Shown here: one piece after another, positions 1-9,248 of the stretch
Layout of the letters: each line of letters begins with the position of its first letter
Numbering within the stretch: position 1 is the first letter of the stretch
Assembly: GCF_009828855.1 (NCBI RefSeq)
Contig: NZ_WUAG01000002.1
Span: 868,001 to 932,000 of the forward strand
Direction of reading: 5' to 3'
DNA length: 64,000 bases
Source: Psychromonas sp. L1A2
Lineage (GTDB): Bacteria; Pseudomonadota; Gammaproteobacteria; Enterobacterales; Psychromonadaceae
Program-made: the position numbers and the translations under genes
Notes under the pieces: generated by a model
The model's database searches: none
Seen by the model: the letters and a program-made list of their open reading frames with translations, nothing else
Told to the model about the DNA's origin: nothing

Positions 1-1001
1 CCCAACATAATAGGAATAATCGCATGGTCAGCCCCTCCCATGGTAAACCCAGCAGCTTCCATACGGGTACGGAAGTGCGTTGAGTTTTCCCATAGTTTGG
101 TGCGTAAATGTCCAGATTCAGCGAGTAAATCAAGCACCCGAATAGACGCTGATACAATCGCAGGTGCTACCGAGTTAGAAAAAAGATAGGGCCGAGATCG
201 TTGACGTAACCAATCGATAACTTCTTTTTTGCCTGAGGTATAACCGCCCGAGGCACCGCCCATCGCTTTACCTAACGTACCAGTAATAATATCAATTCGG
301 TCAATCACGTCATGGTATTCATGGGTACCTGCTCCATTTTCACCCATGAACCCAACGGCATGAGAATCGTCAACCATCACCAATGCGTCATATTGTTCAG
401 CTAAATCGCAAATAGCCGGTAGGTTTGCCACTACGCCATCCATTGAGAACACACCATCAGTAACAATAAGGGTATGACGAGCACCCGCTTCTTTGGCAGC
501 AATCAATTGTTGTTCAAGCTCTGTCATGTCGTTGTTAGCATAACGAAAACGCATTGCTTTACATAAACGAACACCATCAATAATAGAAGCATGGTTTAAC
601 GCATCTGAAATAATCGCATCTTCTTTACCTAAAATAGTTTCAAATAAACCGGTATTGGCATCAAAACATGAGGTGTAAAGAATGGTGTCTTCTTTGCCTA
701 AAAAAGTAGATAGCTTTTGCTCTAATACTTTATGTGAATCTTGCGTACCACAAATGAAACGTACTGATGCCATCCCAAAACCATGTTCATCCATGCCGTC
801 TTTTGCCGCTTGAATAAGCGTTTCATGATTGGCTAAACCTAAATAGTTATTGGCACAAAAGTTTAATACTTCCTGCCCTGTAGAAATTGAAACAGCGGCT
901 TTTTGCGCAGAAGTAATAATACGTTCTGATTTATATAATCCTTCGCTCTTTACTGTTTCTATTTGTGTTTTGATTTGTGCATAAAATGTAGAAGACATCA
1001 T
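1..1001 (-). CDS. kbl: 2-amino-3-ketobutyrate CoA ligase (glycine C-acetyltransferase), C-terminus cut by window edge
   Basis: PLP-dependent enzyme that cleaves 2-amino-3-ketobutyrate with CoA to glycine and acetyl-CoA, the second step of threonine catabolism after threonine dehydrogenase. The reverse-strand translation begins [15 protein letters not shown] and contains the PLP-lysine segment [15 protein letters not shown] (around 240-290). It continues off the left edge, so about 65 C-terminal residues are missing compared with the usual 398. Two adjacent ATGs (1001 and 998) are possible starts; a GAAGGA ribosome site precedes them. It is divergent from the LysR gene at 1179, a typical regulator-target arrangement. 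In relatives tdh follows kbl, which would lie outside this window. Confidence 0.93.
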   Translation of the reverse strand, partial: MMSSTFYAQIKTQIETVKSEGLYKSERIITSAQKAAVSISTGQEVLNFCANNYLGLANHETLIQAAKDGMDEHGFGMASVRFICGTQDSHKVLEQKLSTFLGKEDTILYTSCFDANTGLFETILGKEDAIISDALNHASIIDGVRLCKAMRFRYANNDMTELEQQLIAAKEAGARHTLIVTDGVFSMDGVVANLPAICDLAEQYDALVMVDDSHAVGFMGENGAGTHEYHDVIDRIDIITGTLGKAMGGASGGYTSGKKEVIDWLRQRSRPYLFSNSVAPAIVSASIRVLDLLAESGHLRTKLWENSTHFRTRMEAAGFTMGGADHAIIPIML

Positions 1002-1178
1002 ATTTCCTTCTTTAAGTGGTTATCGTTTAGCTGTTATTTTTCTTTATAAAAAATCCTTTTATAAAGAATACGACATATAAATGTTGTTGATAAAAAGTAT
1101 AATAAAATCGAATAAACAGATTCTAATTGAAACCGATTACAACTATTAGCCTATAAAATGGAAAACCATTGGTGAATC

Positions 1179-2123
1179 ATGGTCACAAATAAACTAATTA
1201 CTTTATTACCCGATTTAGCCACTTTTATTGTTGTGGTGAATGAAGGAAGCTTTACAACGGCAGCCAAAAAGCTAGGGGTAACACCTTCCGCTTTAAGCAA
1301 ATTGATTACGCGTTTAGAAAGTGCACTATCGGTAAAGTTGTTTGAGCGAACCACGCGTCGCTTATTGATCACCGACGCGGGTAAAAAAATATACCAACAA
1401 TCAACGATCATTGTTGAAGCCGCTCAACAGGCCATTGATATCTCTAGTTTAGAACATACCGTGCCTTCTGGAACGTTAACCGTTGCCGCACCAAAAGCAT
1501 TTTTAACCATTGTATTGCAGCCACTAGTCACTCCTTTTTTAACTAAATACCCAAAAATTCAGTTAAAGCTAAGAGCATCAGACGGTGATATCGATATGAT
1601 AGCGCAAGGCATTGATGTGGTATTTCGCTTAACCGATAAACCCTCTGAAGGGTTGATAATGAAAGAAATCGGTAAGGTGCATTTAAAACTCTGTGCAAGC
1701 CCCAACTATATAAAAAACAGAGGTTGCCCGACTCATCCACAACAATTGTCAGAGCATGATTGTTTGTATTTAGGTGAAACCGCCATCGACCATATATGGG
1801 AGTTTATGAAAAAAGAGGAAAGGCATGTAATCCCTGTTTCTGGACGCTATGCCGTCAATCATTCTCAGATGCGTTTAAATGGTGTTAAAGATGGTTTTGG
1901 GATTGGCATCTTCCCTGACTTTGTGATTAAAAATGCACTACAAAAAAATGAAGTGGTTGACGTGCTTTCTGATTGGGAAATTAAAGGTAATTACGCGGGG
2001 GTGATAGCAATGCAATATGCACAAAATAAATACATGCCTTCTCGCTTAAAAGTGTTCACCGAGTTTGTAACAGCACACTTAATGCAAGGTACCTTCAATG
2101 AAGATGCAGTTAATACTGAATAA
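1179..2123 (+). CDS. LysR-family transcriptional regulator
   Basis: DNA-binding regulator of 314 residues, the usual LysR length. An N-terminal winged helix-turn-helix spans about residues 10-70 (GSFTTAAKKLGVTPSALSKL is the recognition region), followed by a periplasmic-binding-protein-like effector domain from about 95 to 300. It is transcribed divergently from kbl with 177 bp between the two starts, so autoregulation and control of threonine degradation are the natural inference. The effector is unknown. The closest broad class is the GcvA/DsdC/CrgA-like group, but I cannot assign a subgroup from sequence alone. Confidence 0.9.
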   Translation: MVTNKLITLLPDLATFIVVVNEGSFTTAAKKLGVTPSALSKLITRLESALSVKLFERTTRRLLITDAGKKIYQQSTIIVEAAQQAIDISSLEHTVPSGTLTVAAPKAFLTIVLQPLVTPFLTKYPKIQLKLRASDGDIDMIAQGIDVVFRLTDKPSEGLIMKEIGKVHLKLCASPNYIKNRGCPTHPQQLSEHDCLYLGETAIDHIWEFMKKEERHVIPVSGRYAVNHSQMRLNGVKDGFGIGIFPDFVIKNALQKNEVVDVLSDWEIKGNYAGVIAMQYAQNKYMPSRLKVFTEFVTAHLMQGTFNEDAVNTE

Positions 2124-2487
2124 CTGAACAATAAAAAACAAATCGCAGCCTGTTTAATGATCACCTTTTAATATTGATTATTGGGTTATTGGCTATTGGA
2201 GATTGATTGTAATGATTGATTATTGATTGTTAGTGATCGGTGATTGGTTATCCCTGCGACGTTAAAAATAAAGCTAAAGCTTATAAACTAATTTAACGCC
2301 GTAGACATAGATTAGTGATTTAGTGATTTAGTGATTTAATATTTTAATATTTTAATATTTTAATGAGTAAATGGCTTAATTAAAACACTGACAAGCCAAG
2401 TGAAATAAGCACCAAAAACGAATAACGCCATGAAACGGTAGCGACTAAACAGCGACACGGCTAAATAGCCGCTACTGAATACAACTG
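2124..2487. repeat. Intergenic AT-rich spacer with 8-bp tandem repeats
   Basis: There is no gene here. The segment 2163-2260 is a run of degenerate GATTGATTATTG-type words. Two clean microsatellites follow one another: TAGTGATT three times (2313-2336), then TAATATTT three times (2337-2364). They sit between the convergent LysR gene and ansA. No terminator hairpin with a clear T-tract is visible. Confidence 0.75.
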
Positions 2488-3507
2488 TTAAACAGCAATC
2501 GTTAATTCACCACGTAAATCAGTTGTTAGTAATTCTTTTACTACTTTATAGCTTAGGTCTTGGCTAAGGAGATAATGTAACTTAGCAATCACTGATTCTG
2601 TGGTCATATCTAACCCACTGATCACGCCCGCTTCGCTTAATGCATGCCCTGTTGCATAACCTTCCATGTTAACGCTGCCTTTTAAACATTGGCTACAGTT
2701 AACAATGAGAATACCGCGATCACTTGCCTCTTTTAAAGTACTTAATAATTGCGGATCTTGCTGAGCATTACCAACGCCATAAGTTAATAACACTAACGCT
2801 TGCAGTGGGCTTTTTAATAAGTTGTCCAACACTTGCCAGTCTAATCCTGGAAATAAATGCAAAATGGCAATCGATTGTTTTTCGATCGTGCCAATGGTTA
2901 AACGTGTATTAACGGTTTTCTGTTTTTTACCGGCAACATTTTTAATTTCTATTCCCGCTTCTAATAACACCGGGTAATTAGGCGAAACAAAAGCACTAAA
3001 ACCATCAGCATGTTGTTTAGTGGTACGGTTACCTCTAAACAACTGGTTATTAAAGAAAATACAGACTTCATTAATAGGATGATGAGCTGCAATATACAAA
3101 GAGTTTAATAAATTAGCTCGAGCATCTGAACGTAACTGTGAAAGTGGTATTTGTGAGCCAGTAATAATCACCGGCTTACTCAAACTTTCAAAAATAAATG
3201 ATAATGCAGATGCAGTATAAGACATGGTGTCTGTACCATGTAATATGATAAACCCGTCAAACTCTTGATACTTCTTCTGAATATCAGTTGCTAACACTTG
3301 CCAAGCTTGCGGTGAAATATCGGCTGAATCGATAAGCGGCTCATATTCATGTATTTCAAATTCAGGCATATCCTGGTGGTAAAACTCAGGCATATTCTTA
3401 ATCGTTTCAGACAAATAACCAGCAACGGGAATAAAGCCATTTTTAGAGGGTTTCATACCAATAGTGCCGCCAGTATAAGCGATATAAATACGTTTTTTCT
3501 CAACCAT
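2488..3507 (-). CDS. ansA: L-asparaginase I (cytoplasmic)
   Basis: Hydrolyses L-asparagine to aspartate and ammonia. At 339 residues it has the length of the cytoplasmic type I enzyme, and no signal peptide is present. The first catalytic threonine motif AYTGGTIGM lies at residues 10-18 and the second, LHGTDTMSYTASAL, near residue 90. Downstream SQIPLSQLRSDARANL matches the type I family. It stands alone: the next gene on this strand (DUF1971 protein at 3573) ends 65 bp upstream of its start. Confidence 0.95.
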   Translation of the reverse strand: MVEKKRIYIAYTGGTIGMKPSKNGFIPVAGYLSETIKNMPEFYHQDMPEFEIHEYEPLIDSADISPQAWQVLATDIQKKYQEFDGFIILHGTDTMSYTASALSFIFESLSKPVIITGSQIPLSQLRSDARANLLNSLYIAAHHPINEVCIFFNNQLFRGNRTTKQHADGFSAFVSPNYPVLLEAGIEIKNVAGKKQKTVNTRLTIGTIEKQSIAILHLFPGLDWQVLDNLLKSPLQALVLLTYGVGNAQQDPQLLSTLKEASDRGILIVNCSQCLKGSVNMEGYATGHALSEAGVISGLDMTTESVIAKLHYLLSQDLSYKVVKELLTTDLRGELTIAV

Positions 3508-3572
3508 TACATTCTCGTTTCAGTGTTGTTAAGCATAGCCACCTGTTATAGCAACTAGGTATAGCAATTAAA

Positions 3573-3908
3573 TTATTCGTTTCTTTCTGATAAATTTTGT
3601 TTAACGGTATCAGAGTCTTTATGTGCATAAAATTCTACTTTAAATTCAGTATCATCAGTTAAAAACTCTACTTTATGCCAGTATTCAGGTGGGGAAATAG
3701 CATGCTCACCAGCAGAGATGACAACCTCTTGTTCTATTGGGCCACGTCGTTCGCCAAAGCCATAAAACGTTAAGCGCCCGAAGGATACACATATTTTTCC
3801 AAACACGCCCGCCTTTGTATTATGTTCAAATAAGAATAATTTGGGGATATTGTTTTTAGTAAAAAGTGGCGTCGTTTTATAATGTACAAAGTCATCTGGA
3901 ATATTCAT
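3573..3908 (-). CDS. DUF1971 / YeaR-like cupin protein
   Basis: Small cytoplasmic protein of 111 residues with the TehB/YeaR-like domain: a single-domain cupin ending in the family signature AGEHAISPPEYWHKVEFL followed by DDTEFKVEFY. In E. coli yeaR is induced by nitrate and nitric oxide and is repressed by NsrR; the biochemical role is unknown. It is divergent from the alternative oxidase gene at 4395 with a 486-bp spacer, which suggests shared nitrosative or respiratory control. The family has been tied to tellurite resistance only through a domain found in some TehB proteins, so I do not assign that function. Confidence 0.8.
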   Translation of the reverse strand: MNIPDDFVHYKTTPLFTKNNIPKLFLFEHNTKAGVFGKICVSFGRLTFYGFGERRGPIEQEVVISAGEHAISPPEYWHKVEFLTDDTEFKVEFYAHKDSDTVKQNLSERNE

Positions 3909-4394
3909 CTGAATGGTTAACTCCCTTCTTAATTAAGAAATAGGTTTTTATTATAGTCGTCACCATGACACGGAACTTAAACCAATGCTATTACCGCCAC
4001 CTTATTTAACCTCATTTCATATTAGTAAATGTAAATATCATATTTTTATCGTATCGAATACCTTCCTTTAATAAGCTAAATACTTAATTTAAAATATAAA
4101 AATCTCTTTTTTAGCGATAAACCTAGACATATTAAGTCAAATTTACGTCAATAATTTTTATTTAAAAAAAAGTAACTTAATTACAAAACACTAACAAATA
4201 GCGATCAATAGAGCGTATTTCAATTAGTTAAAAGGCAAAATCATTCACAAATGTTAATGGACTATTTCTAAAGTTGTTAATGGTTGTTTACATGACAAAA
4301 ATCAGCTTTTTTTCAACCTGAACATGCATTGACCCAGATCACATTTAGTATTAATTTAGCAGTAGAATTACTTTAACTTACTGAGAGAGATACT
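3909..4394. other. Divergent promoter region between the DUF1971 gene and aox
   Basis: A 486-bp AT-rich spacer with no gene. The only structured sites noticed are the FNR-like palindrome at 4329-4342 and an NsrR-like half-site overlapping its left edge, both close to the aox start. The rest (3950-4250) shows no hairpin, repeat copy or small ORF with a ribosome site. Confidence 0.6.
4320..4342 (+). promoter_or_regulatory. FNR-like box overlapping an NsrR-like half-site upstream of aox
   Basis: TTGAC-CCAG-ATCAC at 4329-4342 matches 8 of the 10 defined bases of the FNR/Anr consensus TTGAT-N4-ATCAA. Immediately upstream, AACATGCATT (4321-4330) matches the NsrR half-site AAnATGCATT; no second half-site is in register. 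It lies 53-75 bp before the aox ATG, a reasonable operator position. In Vibrio fischeri aox is NO-induced through NsrR, which makes the half-site plausible. Assignment is by eye only. Confidence 0.4.
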
Positions 4395-5030
4395 ATGTCA
4401 AACTTTGAATTGCTGCACCAAAAGCCAAGTAAAATGTCTGAGTCTATCGCCTATAAAATCACTCAGGTATTGAAATTCACACTAAACCTTTTTTACGGCA
4501 CCAAGTACGCTAAACGTGCCGTCATCTTAGAAACAATTGCCGCTGTACCTGGTATGGTTGCAGGTATGCTCAACCACTTAAAAGCATTACGTCGTATGCG
4601 AGATGATGAAGGATGGGTGCGAGAATTATTAGATGAAGCTGAAAATGAACGCATGCATTTAATGATATTTTTAGACATTGCTAAACCGACATGGATTGAA
4701 CGTACATTAGTATTACTAGGGCAAGGCGCGTTCCTCTTTGTGTACACTTTTTTATATATTCTATCGTCTAAAACCGCACACAGAGTCGTCGGTTATTTTG
4801 AAGAAGAAGCCTGTAAAAGTTATACCGAATTTCTAGATAAAATAGATGAAGGTGTTGTTGAAAATGTCGCTGCGCCTAAAATTGCTAGAGACTATTATAA
4901 GTTGCCACAAGATGCATTGTTACGTGATGTTGTATTGCGTATTCGTGAAGATGAAGCACAGCACCGTGACCGTAACCACGAGTTTGCTGATTCATTTGAA
5001 AGTAATGACTTACCATCACATCAACAGTAA
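4395..5030 (+). CDS. aox: Alternative oxidase (ubiquinol:oxygen oxidoreductase)
   Basis: Di-iron membrane-associated quinol oxidase that reduces oxygen to water without pumping protons and resists cyanide and NO. At 211 residues it is the compact bacterial form. The four-helix di-iron ligands are all present: E46 (LETIAAVPG), E85 and H88 (AENERMHL), E137 (YFEEEA), and E187 with H190 (REDEAQHRDRNH). A hydrophobic helix at about 105-125 is the membrane-facing segment. The ribosome site GAGAGA precedes ATG at 4395. It is monocistronic and divergent from a DUF1971 gene. In marine gammaproteobacteria aox is typically induced by nitric oxide. Confidence 0.95.
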   Translation: MSNFELLHQKPSKMSESIAYKITQVLKFTLNLFYGTKYAKRAVILETIAAVPGMVAGMLNHLKALRRMRDDEGWVRELLDEAENERMHLMIFLDIAKPTWIERTLVLLGQGAFLFVYTFLYILSSKTAHRVVGYFEEEACKSYTEFLDKIDEGVVENVAAPKIARDYYKLPQDALLRDVVLRIREDEAQHRDRNHEFADSFESNDLPSHQQ

Positions 5031-5110
5031 GTATTATCAAATAACAAACTAAGCACTAACAAAATGAGATCAAGGGGGGTGATTAATATCATCCCTTTTA
5101 ATTCTACTTA

Positions 5111-5270
5111 TACCAATCACAATAAATAGCTTATCTATTTTACTTGTTAAAACAGCCCACTTCCTCGTTATAAATTTCGTAAAGGGAACAGCCATTTACA
5201 TCAATTTACGCCTTGAATTGAACTGTTTTTCCAGCGCAAAATTTAGATAACATATTTAATGTAATCGGTA
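5111..5270 (-). repeat. MITE-like element, type A, copy 1
   Basis: A 160-bp element with ends TACCAATCACA and TAATCGGTA (complementary to TACCGATTA), flanked on both sides by TTA (5108-5110 and 5271-5273). It is the same family as 6238-6468, 11611-11991, 27838-28267 and 41697-41855, here in reverse orientation. It has no coding capacity. It sits between aox and tapT and fills most of the 347-bp spacer. Confidence 0.85.
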
Positions 5271-5377
5271 TTATTTCTCCACTTCTTTCTCTCATGATCG
5301 CCAATTAATAGCTTTCATGTATTCTTTATAGTCATTTTTTTGCATATAATCCCCTCCTCTTAATAACAGAGTTAATT

Positions 5378-6124
5378 ATGCGAATTCATGCAGTTCATAC
5401 ACTATACGATTACCGTTTAAGCCAAAGTACGCGTCCTTTTTTAGCCCGAGGCGGTAGTATTCCACGCTGTAAGCATTGCATGTTATTACCCTACTTATGC
5501 ATTTGCTCAATCAAACAAACTGTCGATAGCCAAGGTGCATTTCTATTATTGATGTATGACGATGAGATCTTAAAACCAAGTAATACAGGACGTTTAATTG
5601 CGGATATCATTCCTGATACTCATGCCTATATTTGGTCTCGCACAAAGCCCAACTCAGATATGTTAGCGATATTAGCCGACCCAACATGGCAACCAATCGT
5701 TATATTTCCTGCTGAATATGCCACGGCAGAGAGAACGTTAATGTCATCACCTATTGTTACTTATTTAAATGAGGGTAAAAGACCTTTGTTTATTTTGTTG
5801 GATGGTACGTGGGCACAAGCTAAAAAAATGTTCCGTAAAAGCCCATATTTAGATGCATTTCCTGTCTTGTCTTTTTCACCAGAAAAACTATCGCAATACA
5901 TCATGCGTAAAGCGACTAAAGACAATCAATTAGCAACCGCTGAAGTAGCGAGTTTAGTATTAGACAGCTTAGGTGAAGTAGAGAATGCGCATCTCTTAAC
6001 GTTATTATTTTCAACCTTTAAAGAAAACTATTTGCTCGGAAAATCACGCCAACAATTGCCAGAAGAAAACTACCAACAACGCTTAATATCAGCTTTTTCT
6101 CAACGACAACCTCTAAAAACATAA
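5378..6124 (+). CDS. tapT: DTW-domain tRNA-uridine aminocarboxypropyltransferase (TapT/YfiP-like)
   Basis: Transfers the 3-amino-3-carboxypropyl group of SAM to uridine 47 of certain tRNAs (acp3U). The 248-residue protein carries the family's zinc-type cysteines near the N-terminus (CKHCMLLPYLCIC, residues 31-43), the PSNTGRLIAD segment (about 67-76), and the name-giving DTW region LLDGTWAQAKKMFRKSP (about 142-158). E. coli YfiP/TapT has the same order. It stands alone between two MITE-like elements. The assignment to the tRNA-modifying DTW branch is firm; which tRNAs are substrates cannot be read here. Confidence 0.88.
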   Translation: MRIHAVHTLYDYRLSQSTRPFLARGGSIPRCKHCMLLPYLCICSIKQTVDSQGAFLLLMYDDEILKPSNTGRLIADIIPDTHAYIWSRTKPNSDMLAILADPTWQPIVIFPAEYATAERTLMSSPIVTYLNEGKRPLFILLDGTWAQAKKMFRKSPYLDAFPVLSFSPEKLSQYIMRKATKDNQLATAEVASLVLDSLGEVENAHLLTLLFSTFKENYLLGKSRQQLPEENYQQRLISAFSQRQPLKT

Positions 6125-6237
6125 AAGCCTAAAAATAAACCAACCATTTATTCATTACTAATACCCTTTTTGGAAAATAACAGAAAACAGACAAATAACT
6201 CTGCTTTAAATCAATGACTTCTAAGTAACAGAACTTA

Positions 6238-6468
6238 TACCGATTACATTAAATAAGTAATCTAAATTTTGCGCAGGAAAAATGACTTAGTTCAAGGCGA
6301 AAATTGAGCCTTTCGAAGATTAACTTCGTTAATCGTCTATCGGAGCATTAACCAAAAGATATTAATGCTTTAATGGTTGTTCCCTTTACGAAATTTACAA
6401 CGAAGAAATAAGTTATTTTAACAAGTAAAATAGATAACTTATCACTTGAATTCAAGGTGTGATTGGTA
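6238..6468 (+). repeat. MITE-like element, type A, copy 2 (longest)
   Basis: A 231-bp element starting TACCGATTACATTAAATAAG and ending GGTGTGATTGGTA, in the spacer between convergent tapT and mobB. It contains the long central section (a hairpin around GATTAACTTCGTTAATC and CATTAA...TTAATG) that shorter copies lack. The flanks are TTA on the left and TGA on the right, so one side of the target duplication may have mutated. No ORF. Confidence 0.85.
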
Positions 6469-6497
6469 TGATCAAAGTACTTTATTAAAGAATGTTA

Positions 6498-7028
6498 TCA
6501 AAGCGCTGACACAATGCGCTTTAAGATAAATGTAACGAGCTGTTGTAGTTGCGTAAAATCAAATAGTGGTAAATCACCTGTATCAACAGGTTGATCACAA
6601 ACCAGAGCAATAATATTAGTATCCGTTGGGTACAAAAATGGCTTTTGTAAAACACTACGGTGTAGCTCTATTTTAGGAAAAGCTTGATCACGGTAACCTT
6701 CCACCAGCACGAGATCTAAACTCTGCGTATTTAATAAGGCGAGTTGTTCACTTAATTCACTATCATGTGCTTGCTCATGTTCATGAAAGCAAATAGAACG
6801 ATGTGTTCCCGCCAATACGACTTGTGATGCTCCCGCTTTACGTAAACGGTAGCTGTCCTTGCCAGGTTTATCCATTTCAATGTCATGGTGACTGTGTTTC
6901 ACCAAAGCGATACGTAAACCTTGTTCAATTAACAAAGGAATAAGTTGCTCTATTAGGGTTGTTTTACCGGTACCGCTAAAGGCGGCGAATCCTAGCAAAG
7001 GCACAGGAAATTGTGTCACAGAAGTCAT
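6498..7028 (-). CDS. mobB: Molybdopterin-guanine dinucleotide biosynthesis adapter protein MobB
   Basis: GTP-binding accessory protein that assists MobA in making the Mo-bis-MGD cofactor of DMSO-reductase-family enzymes. It has 176 residues, the usual length. A P-loop, GFAAFSGTGKTTL, lies at residues 13-25, and the MobB-typical VKHSHHDIEMDKPGKDSYRL segment follows at 43-62. ALVCDQPV near residue 143 is the family's C-terminal motif. No mobA or other molybdenum gene adjoins it in this window. Confidence 0.93.
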   Translation of the reverse strand: MTSVTQFPVPLLGFAAFSGTGKTTLIEQLIPLLIEQGLRIALVKHSHHDIEMDKPGKDSYRLRKAGASQVVLAGTHRSICFHEHEQAHDSELSEQLALLNTQSLDLVLVEGYRDQAFPKIELHRSVLQKPFLYPTDTNIIALVCDQPVDTGDLPLFDFTQLQQLVTFILKRIVSAL

Positions 7029-7111
7029 TATTTAACCTTATGAAAATAATTAAAGACACGTTATCATAATCGATTAAACGTCTCCTCACCAATTAGAGTT
7101 AAAAGTAAAAC

Positions 7112-7741
7112 ATGCCCTACTTTCAAGAATTTATTATGCTTACCATCATCCATCTCCTCGCCGTCATGAGCCCTGGGCCAGACTTTGCAATCGTACTTAG
7201 ACAAAGTATTAGCTTTGGCCGTAAAACGGCAATCATCACCAGCTTAGGGATAGGTGCAGGTATATCGGTACATGTGTTATACACGCTTCTAGGTGTGGGT
7301 ATTTTGATCTCACAATCAAATTCTTTAATGATGGTTGCTAAAATACTAGGTGCAGCTTATATCACCTATTTAGCTGTTAATTTACTACGTAGCAAAGCGA
7401 AACCAAATCAATCGTCATCAATTACGCTTGATAATAATAAAAAAAATCAGAAAAAAGCGTTTATGATTGGCTTTATGACTAATGTGTTAAACCCTAAAGC
7501 AACACTGTTTTTCTTAGCTATTTTCACAACAATCGTCAGTGCAAGTACACCCATTGCTGTGCAATCTCTTTATGGGCTATGGATCATCGTGACAACAGCG
7601 GCTTGGTTCTGCTTAGTGTCTTTTCTATTTTCACAGCAATCTGTGAGAAAAAAATTCTTAAACTATGGTCATTGGTTTGATCGAGTGATGGGATTAGTTT
7701 TATTACTGTTTGCCGCAAAACTAATAATTGAAATGATTTAA
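7112..7741 (+). CDS. LysE/RhtB-family amino-acid exporter
   Basis: Inner-membrane exporter of 209 residues with about six predicted helices. The N-terminal helix carries the family signature SPGPDFAIVLRQSISFGRKTA (residues 19-39), then GIGAGISVHVLYTLLGVG, and in the second half MIGFMTNVLNPKATLFFLAIF. Members export lysine, threonine, homoserine or other amino acids, and substrate cannot be assigned from sequence. It is divergent from mobB with an 83-bp spacer; no shared function is implied. Confidence 0.9.
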   Translation: MPYFQEFIMLTIIHLLAVMSPGPDFAIVLRQSISFGRKTAIITSLGIGAGISVHVLYTLLGVGILISQSNSLMMVAKILGAAYITYLAVNLLRSKAKPNQSSSITLDNNKKNQKKAFMIGFMTNVLNPKATLFFLAIFTTIVSASTPIAVQSLYGLWIIVTTAAWFCLVSFLFSQQSVRKKFLNYGHWFDRVMGLVLLLFAAKLIIEMI

Positions 7742-7858
7742 CTGATTATTCTGGTCTAGTCATTAACGCTCATCAGCTTAGCTGTCTTTTTTCAAAATAC
7801 TGATAAGACGCTTATTTATATTTAATAGCTTTGGAATAACAGCTTAATAAACAAAGAA

Positions 7859-8232
7859 GCCTTTAGAAGCAACCCAAATGCGATATCGTTATTAAGTTAG
7901 TATTCATCTTCAACTTGATTATAGGGCTAGGGACAAGACAGCCTTTAGAAGCAGCCCAAATGCAATGCCGTTATTAAGTTAGTGTTCATCTTCAATTCCA
8001 CTATTATGATAGGGCTACGGGACAGGACAGCCTTTAGAGGCAACCCAAATACGATATCGTTATTAAGTTAGTATTCATCTTCTATTCTACTATTAAGGTA
8101 GAACTACGGGACAAGACAGCCTTTAGAGGCAACCCAAATGCAATGCCGTTATTAAGTTAGTGTTCATCTTCAATTCTACTATCATGATAGGGCTACGGGA
8201 CAGGACAGCCTTTAGAGGCAACCCAAATACGA
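7859..8232 (-). repeat. Tandem array of aldo/keto-reductase 3'-end duplicates
   Basis: Units beginning GCCTTTAGARGC recur at 7859, 7941, 8030, 8119 and 8208 (spacing 82, 89, 89, 89 bp). The last lies inside the aldo/keto reductase CDS. On the reverse strand each unit repeats the gene's last codons (RIWVASKGCPVP, stop) plus downstream DNA. Units alternate between two variants, giving a 178-bp higher-order period: 7941 resembles 8119, and 8030 resembles 8208. Homology with the gene stops near 8231. There are no spacers, so this is not a CRISPR array. Confidence 0.9.
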
Positions 8233-9101
8233 TACCACTGCTCTGTCGTCATTTTTAATGTTAATGCTGCAACGACATTATGTACCCGAGTAATTTTACC
8301 TGAACCAATTAATGCAACCGGTTTTGATGGATGCTTAAGTACCCAAGCAAAGATAACCTGCGTAATAGAAGTCGCACCAGTCTCTTTAGCCACTTCTTTT
8401 AAGCAGCTACATAATCGTGAAATTTGCGGACTTTGCTCATTAAAAATAGCACCACCAGCTAAACATGACCATGCCATCGGACGTACGCGATATTCCTGCA
8501 ATTGATCTAATACGCCATTTTCAATGTTATGTGTATTGATTTGATTTATTTCAACTTGGTTAGTAATTAATGGTTTATCTAAGCGGGATTGTAAAAGAGA
8601 GAATTGAGAAGGTGTAAAATTTGAGACGCCAAAATGGTCGACTTTACCAGAACGCTTCAACTCATAAAAAGCCGCTGCAACTTGGTCTGCATTCATCAAA
8701 AAGTCAGGCCTATGCACTAACAATGCATCTAGTTTTTCAACGCCTAATCGACGTAATGAATTCTCTGTAGAAGTAATAATTGCTGCTTTGCTACTATCGT
8801 AATGCGATACACGCTTTTCGTTAGGTGAGGAAGCAATGCCATTAATACCAAACTTAGAAATAATTTCAATTTTGTCCCGCATGCTAGGATCTAGCTTTAA
8901 TGCTTCACCGAATAACATCTCACTATTGCCATAGATTGCCGCATTATCAACAGTACTAATACCAAGTTCTAGATGTTGTTTTAAAAAAGTGAGGCGAGCT
9001 TGAGGTGACATTCTCCAATCGTTTAATCGCCAATAGCCTTGTATTAATTTAGAAAAAGAAGGTCCTTCAGATGCCATTACCACTTTTTCAACAAAACTCA
9101 T
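8193..9101 (-). CDS. Aldo/keto reductase, YdhF-like
   Basis: NADPH-dependent oxidoreductase with a TIM-barrel fold; natural substrate unknown. I place the start at the ATG at 9101, preceded by TTTTGAGGTATTT (GAGG ribosome site), giving MSFVEKVVMASEGPSF and 302 residues, close to the about 298 of E. coli YdhF; a longer reading would add an unlikely hydrophobic extension. The catalytic tetrad is visible as D and Y in STVDNAAIYGNSE, K in IISKFGI and H in LLVHRPD. The last 13 codons and the stop are part of a tandem repeat array that continues downstream (7859-8192). Confidence 0.88.
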   Translation of the reverse strand: MSFVEKVVMASEGPSFSKLIQGYWRLNDWRMSPQARLTFLKQHLELGISTVDNAAIYGNSEMLFGEALKLDPSMRDKIEIISKFGINGIASSPNEKRVSHYDSSKAAIITSTENSLRRLGVEKLDALLVHRPDFLMNADQVAAAFYELKRSGKVDHFGVSNFTPSQFSLLQSRLDKPLITNQVEINQINTHNIENGVLDQLQEYRVRPMAWSCLAGGAIFNEQSPQISRLCSCLKEVAKETGATSITQVIFAWVLKHPSKPVALIGSGKITRVHNVVAALTLKMTTEQWYRIWVASKGCPVP

Positions 9102-9248
9102 AAATACCTCAAAAATCAAAAGAAAACTGGATAACCACAACAACATCAAAATAACATAAAAAATAAGCATTTACATTCTTTTTGAAAATGAAAAATATAT
9201 ATAATGAGGTATAGGTAACAATATAAAGAAAATCAGTTAAATAGATAA

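Noticed and set aside
9102-9170. N-terminal extension of the aldo/keto reductase (MLIFYVILML...)
   Set aside because: The extension is hydrophobic and unlike the family; a good GAGG site precedes the ATG at 9101.
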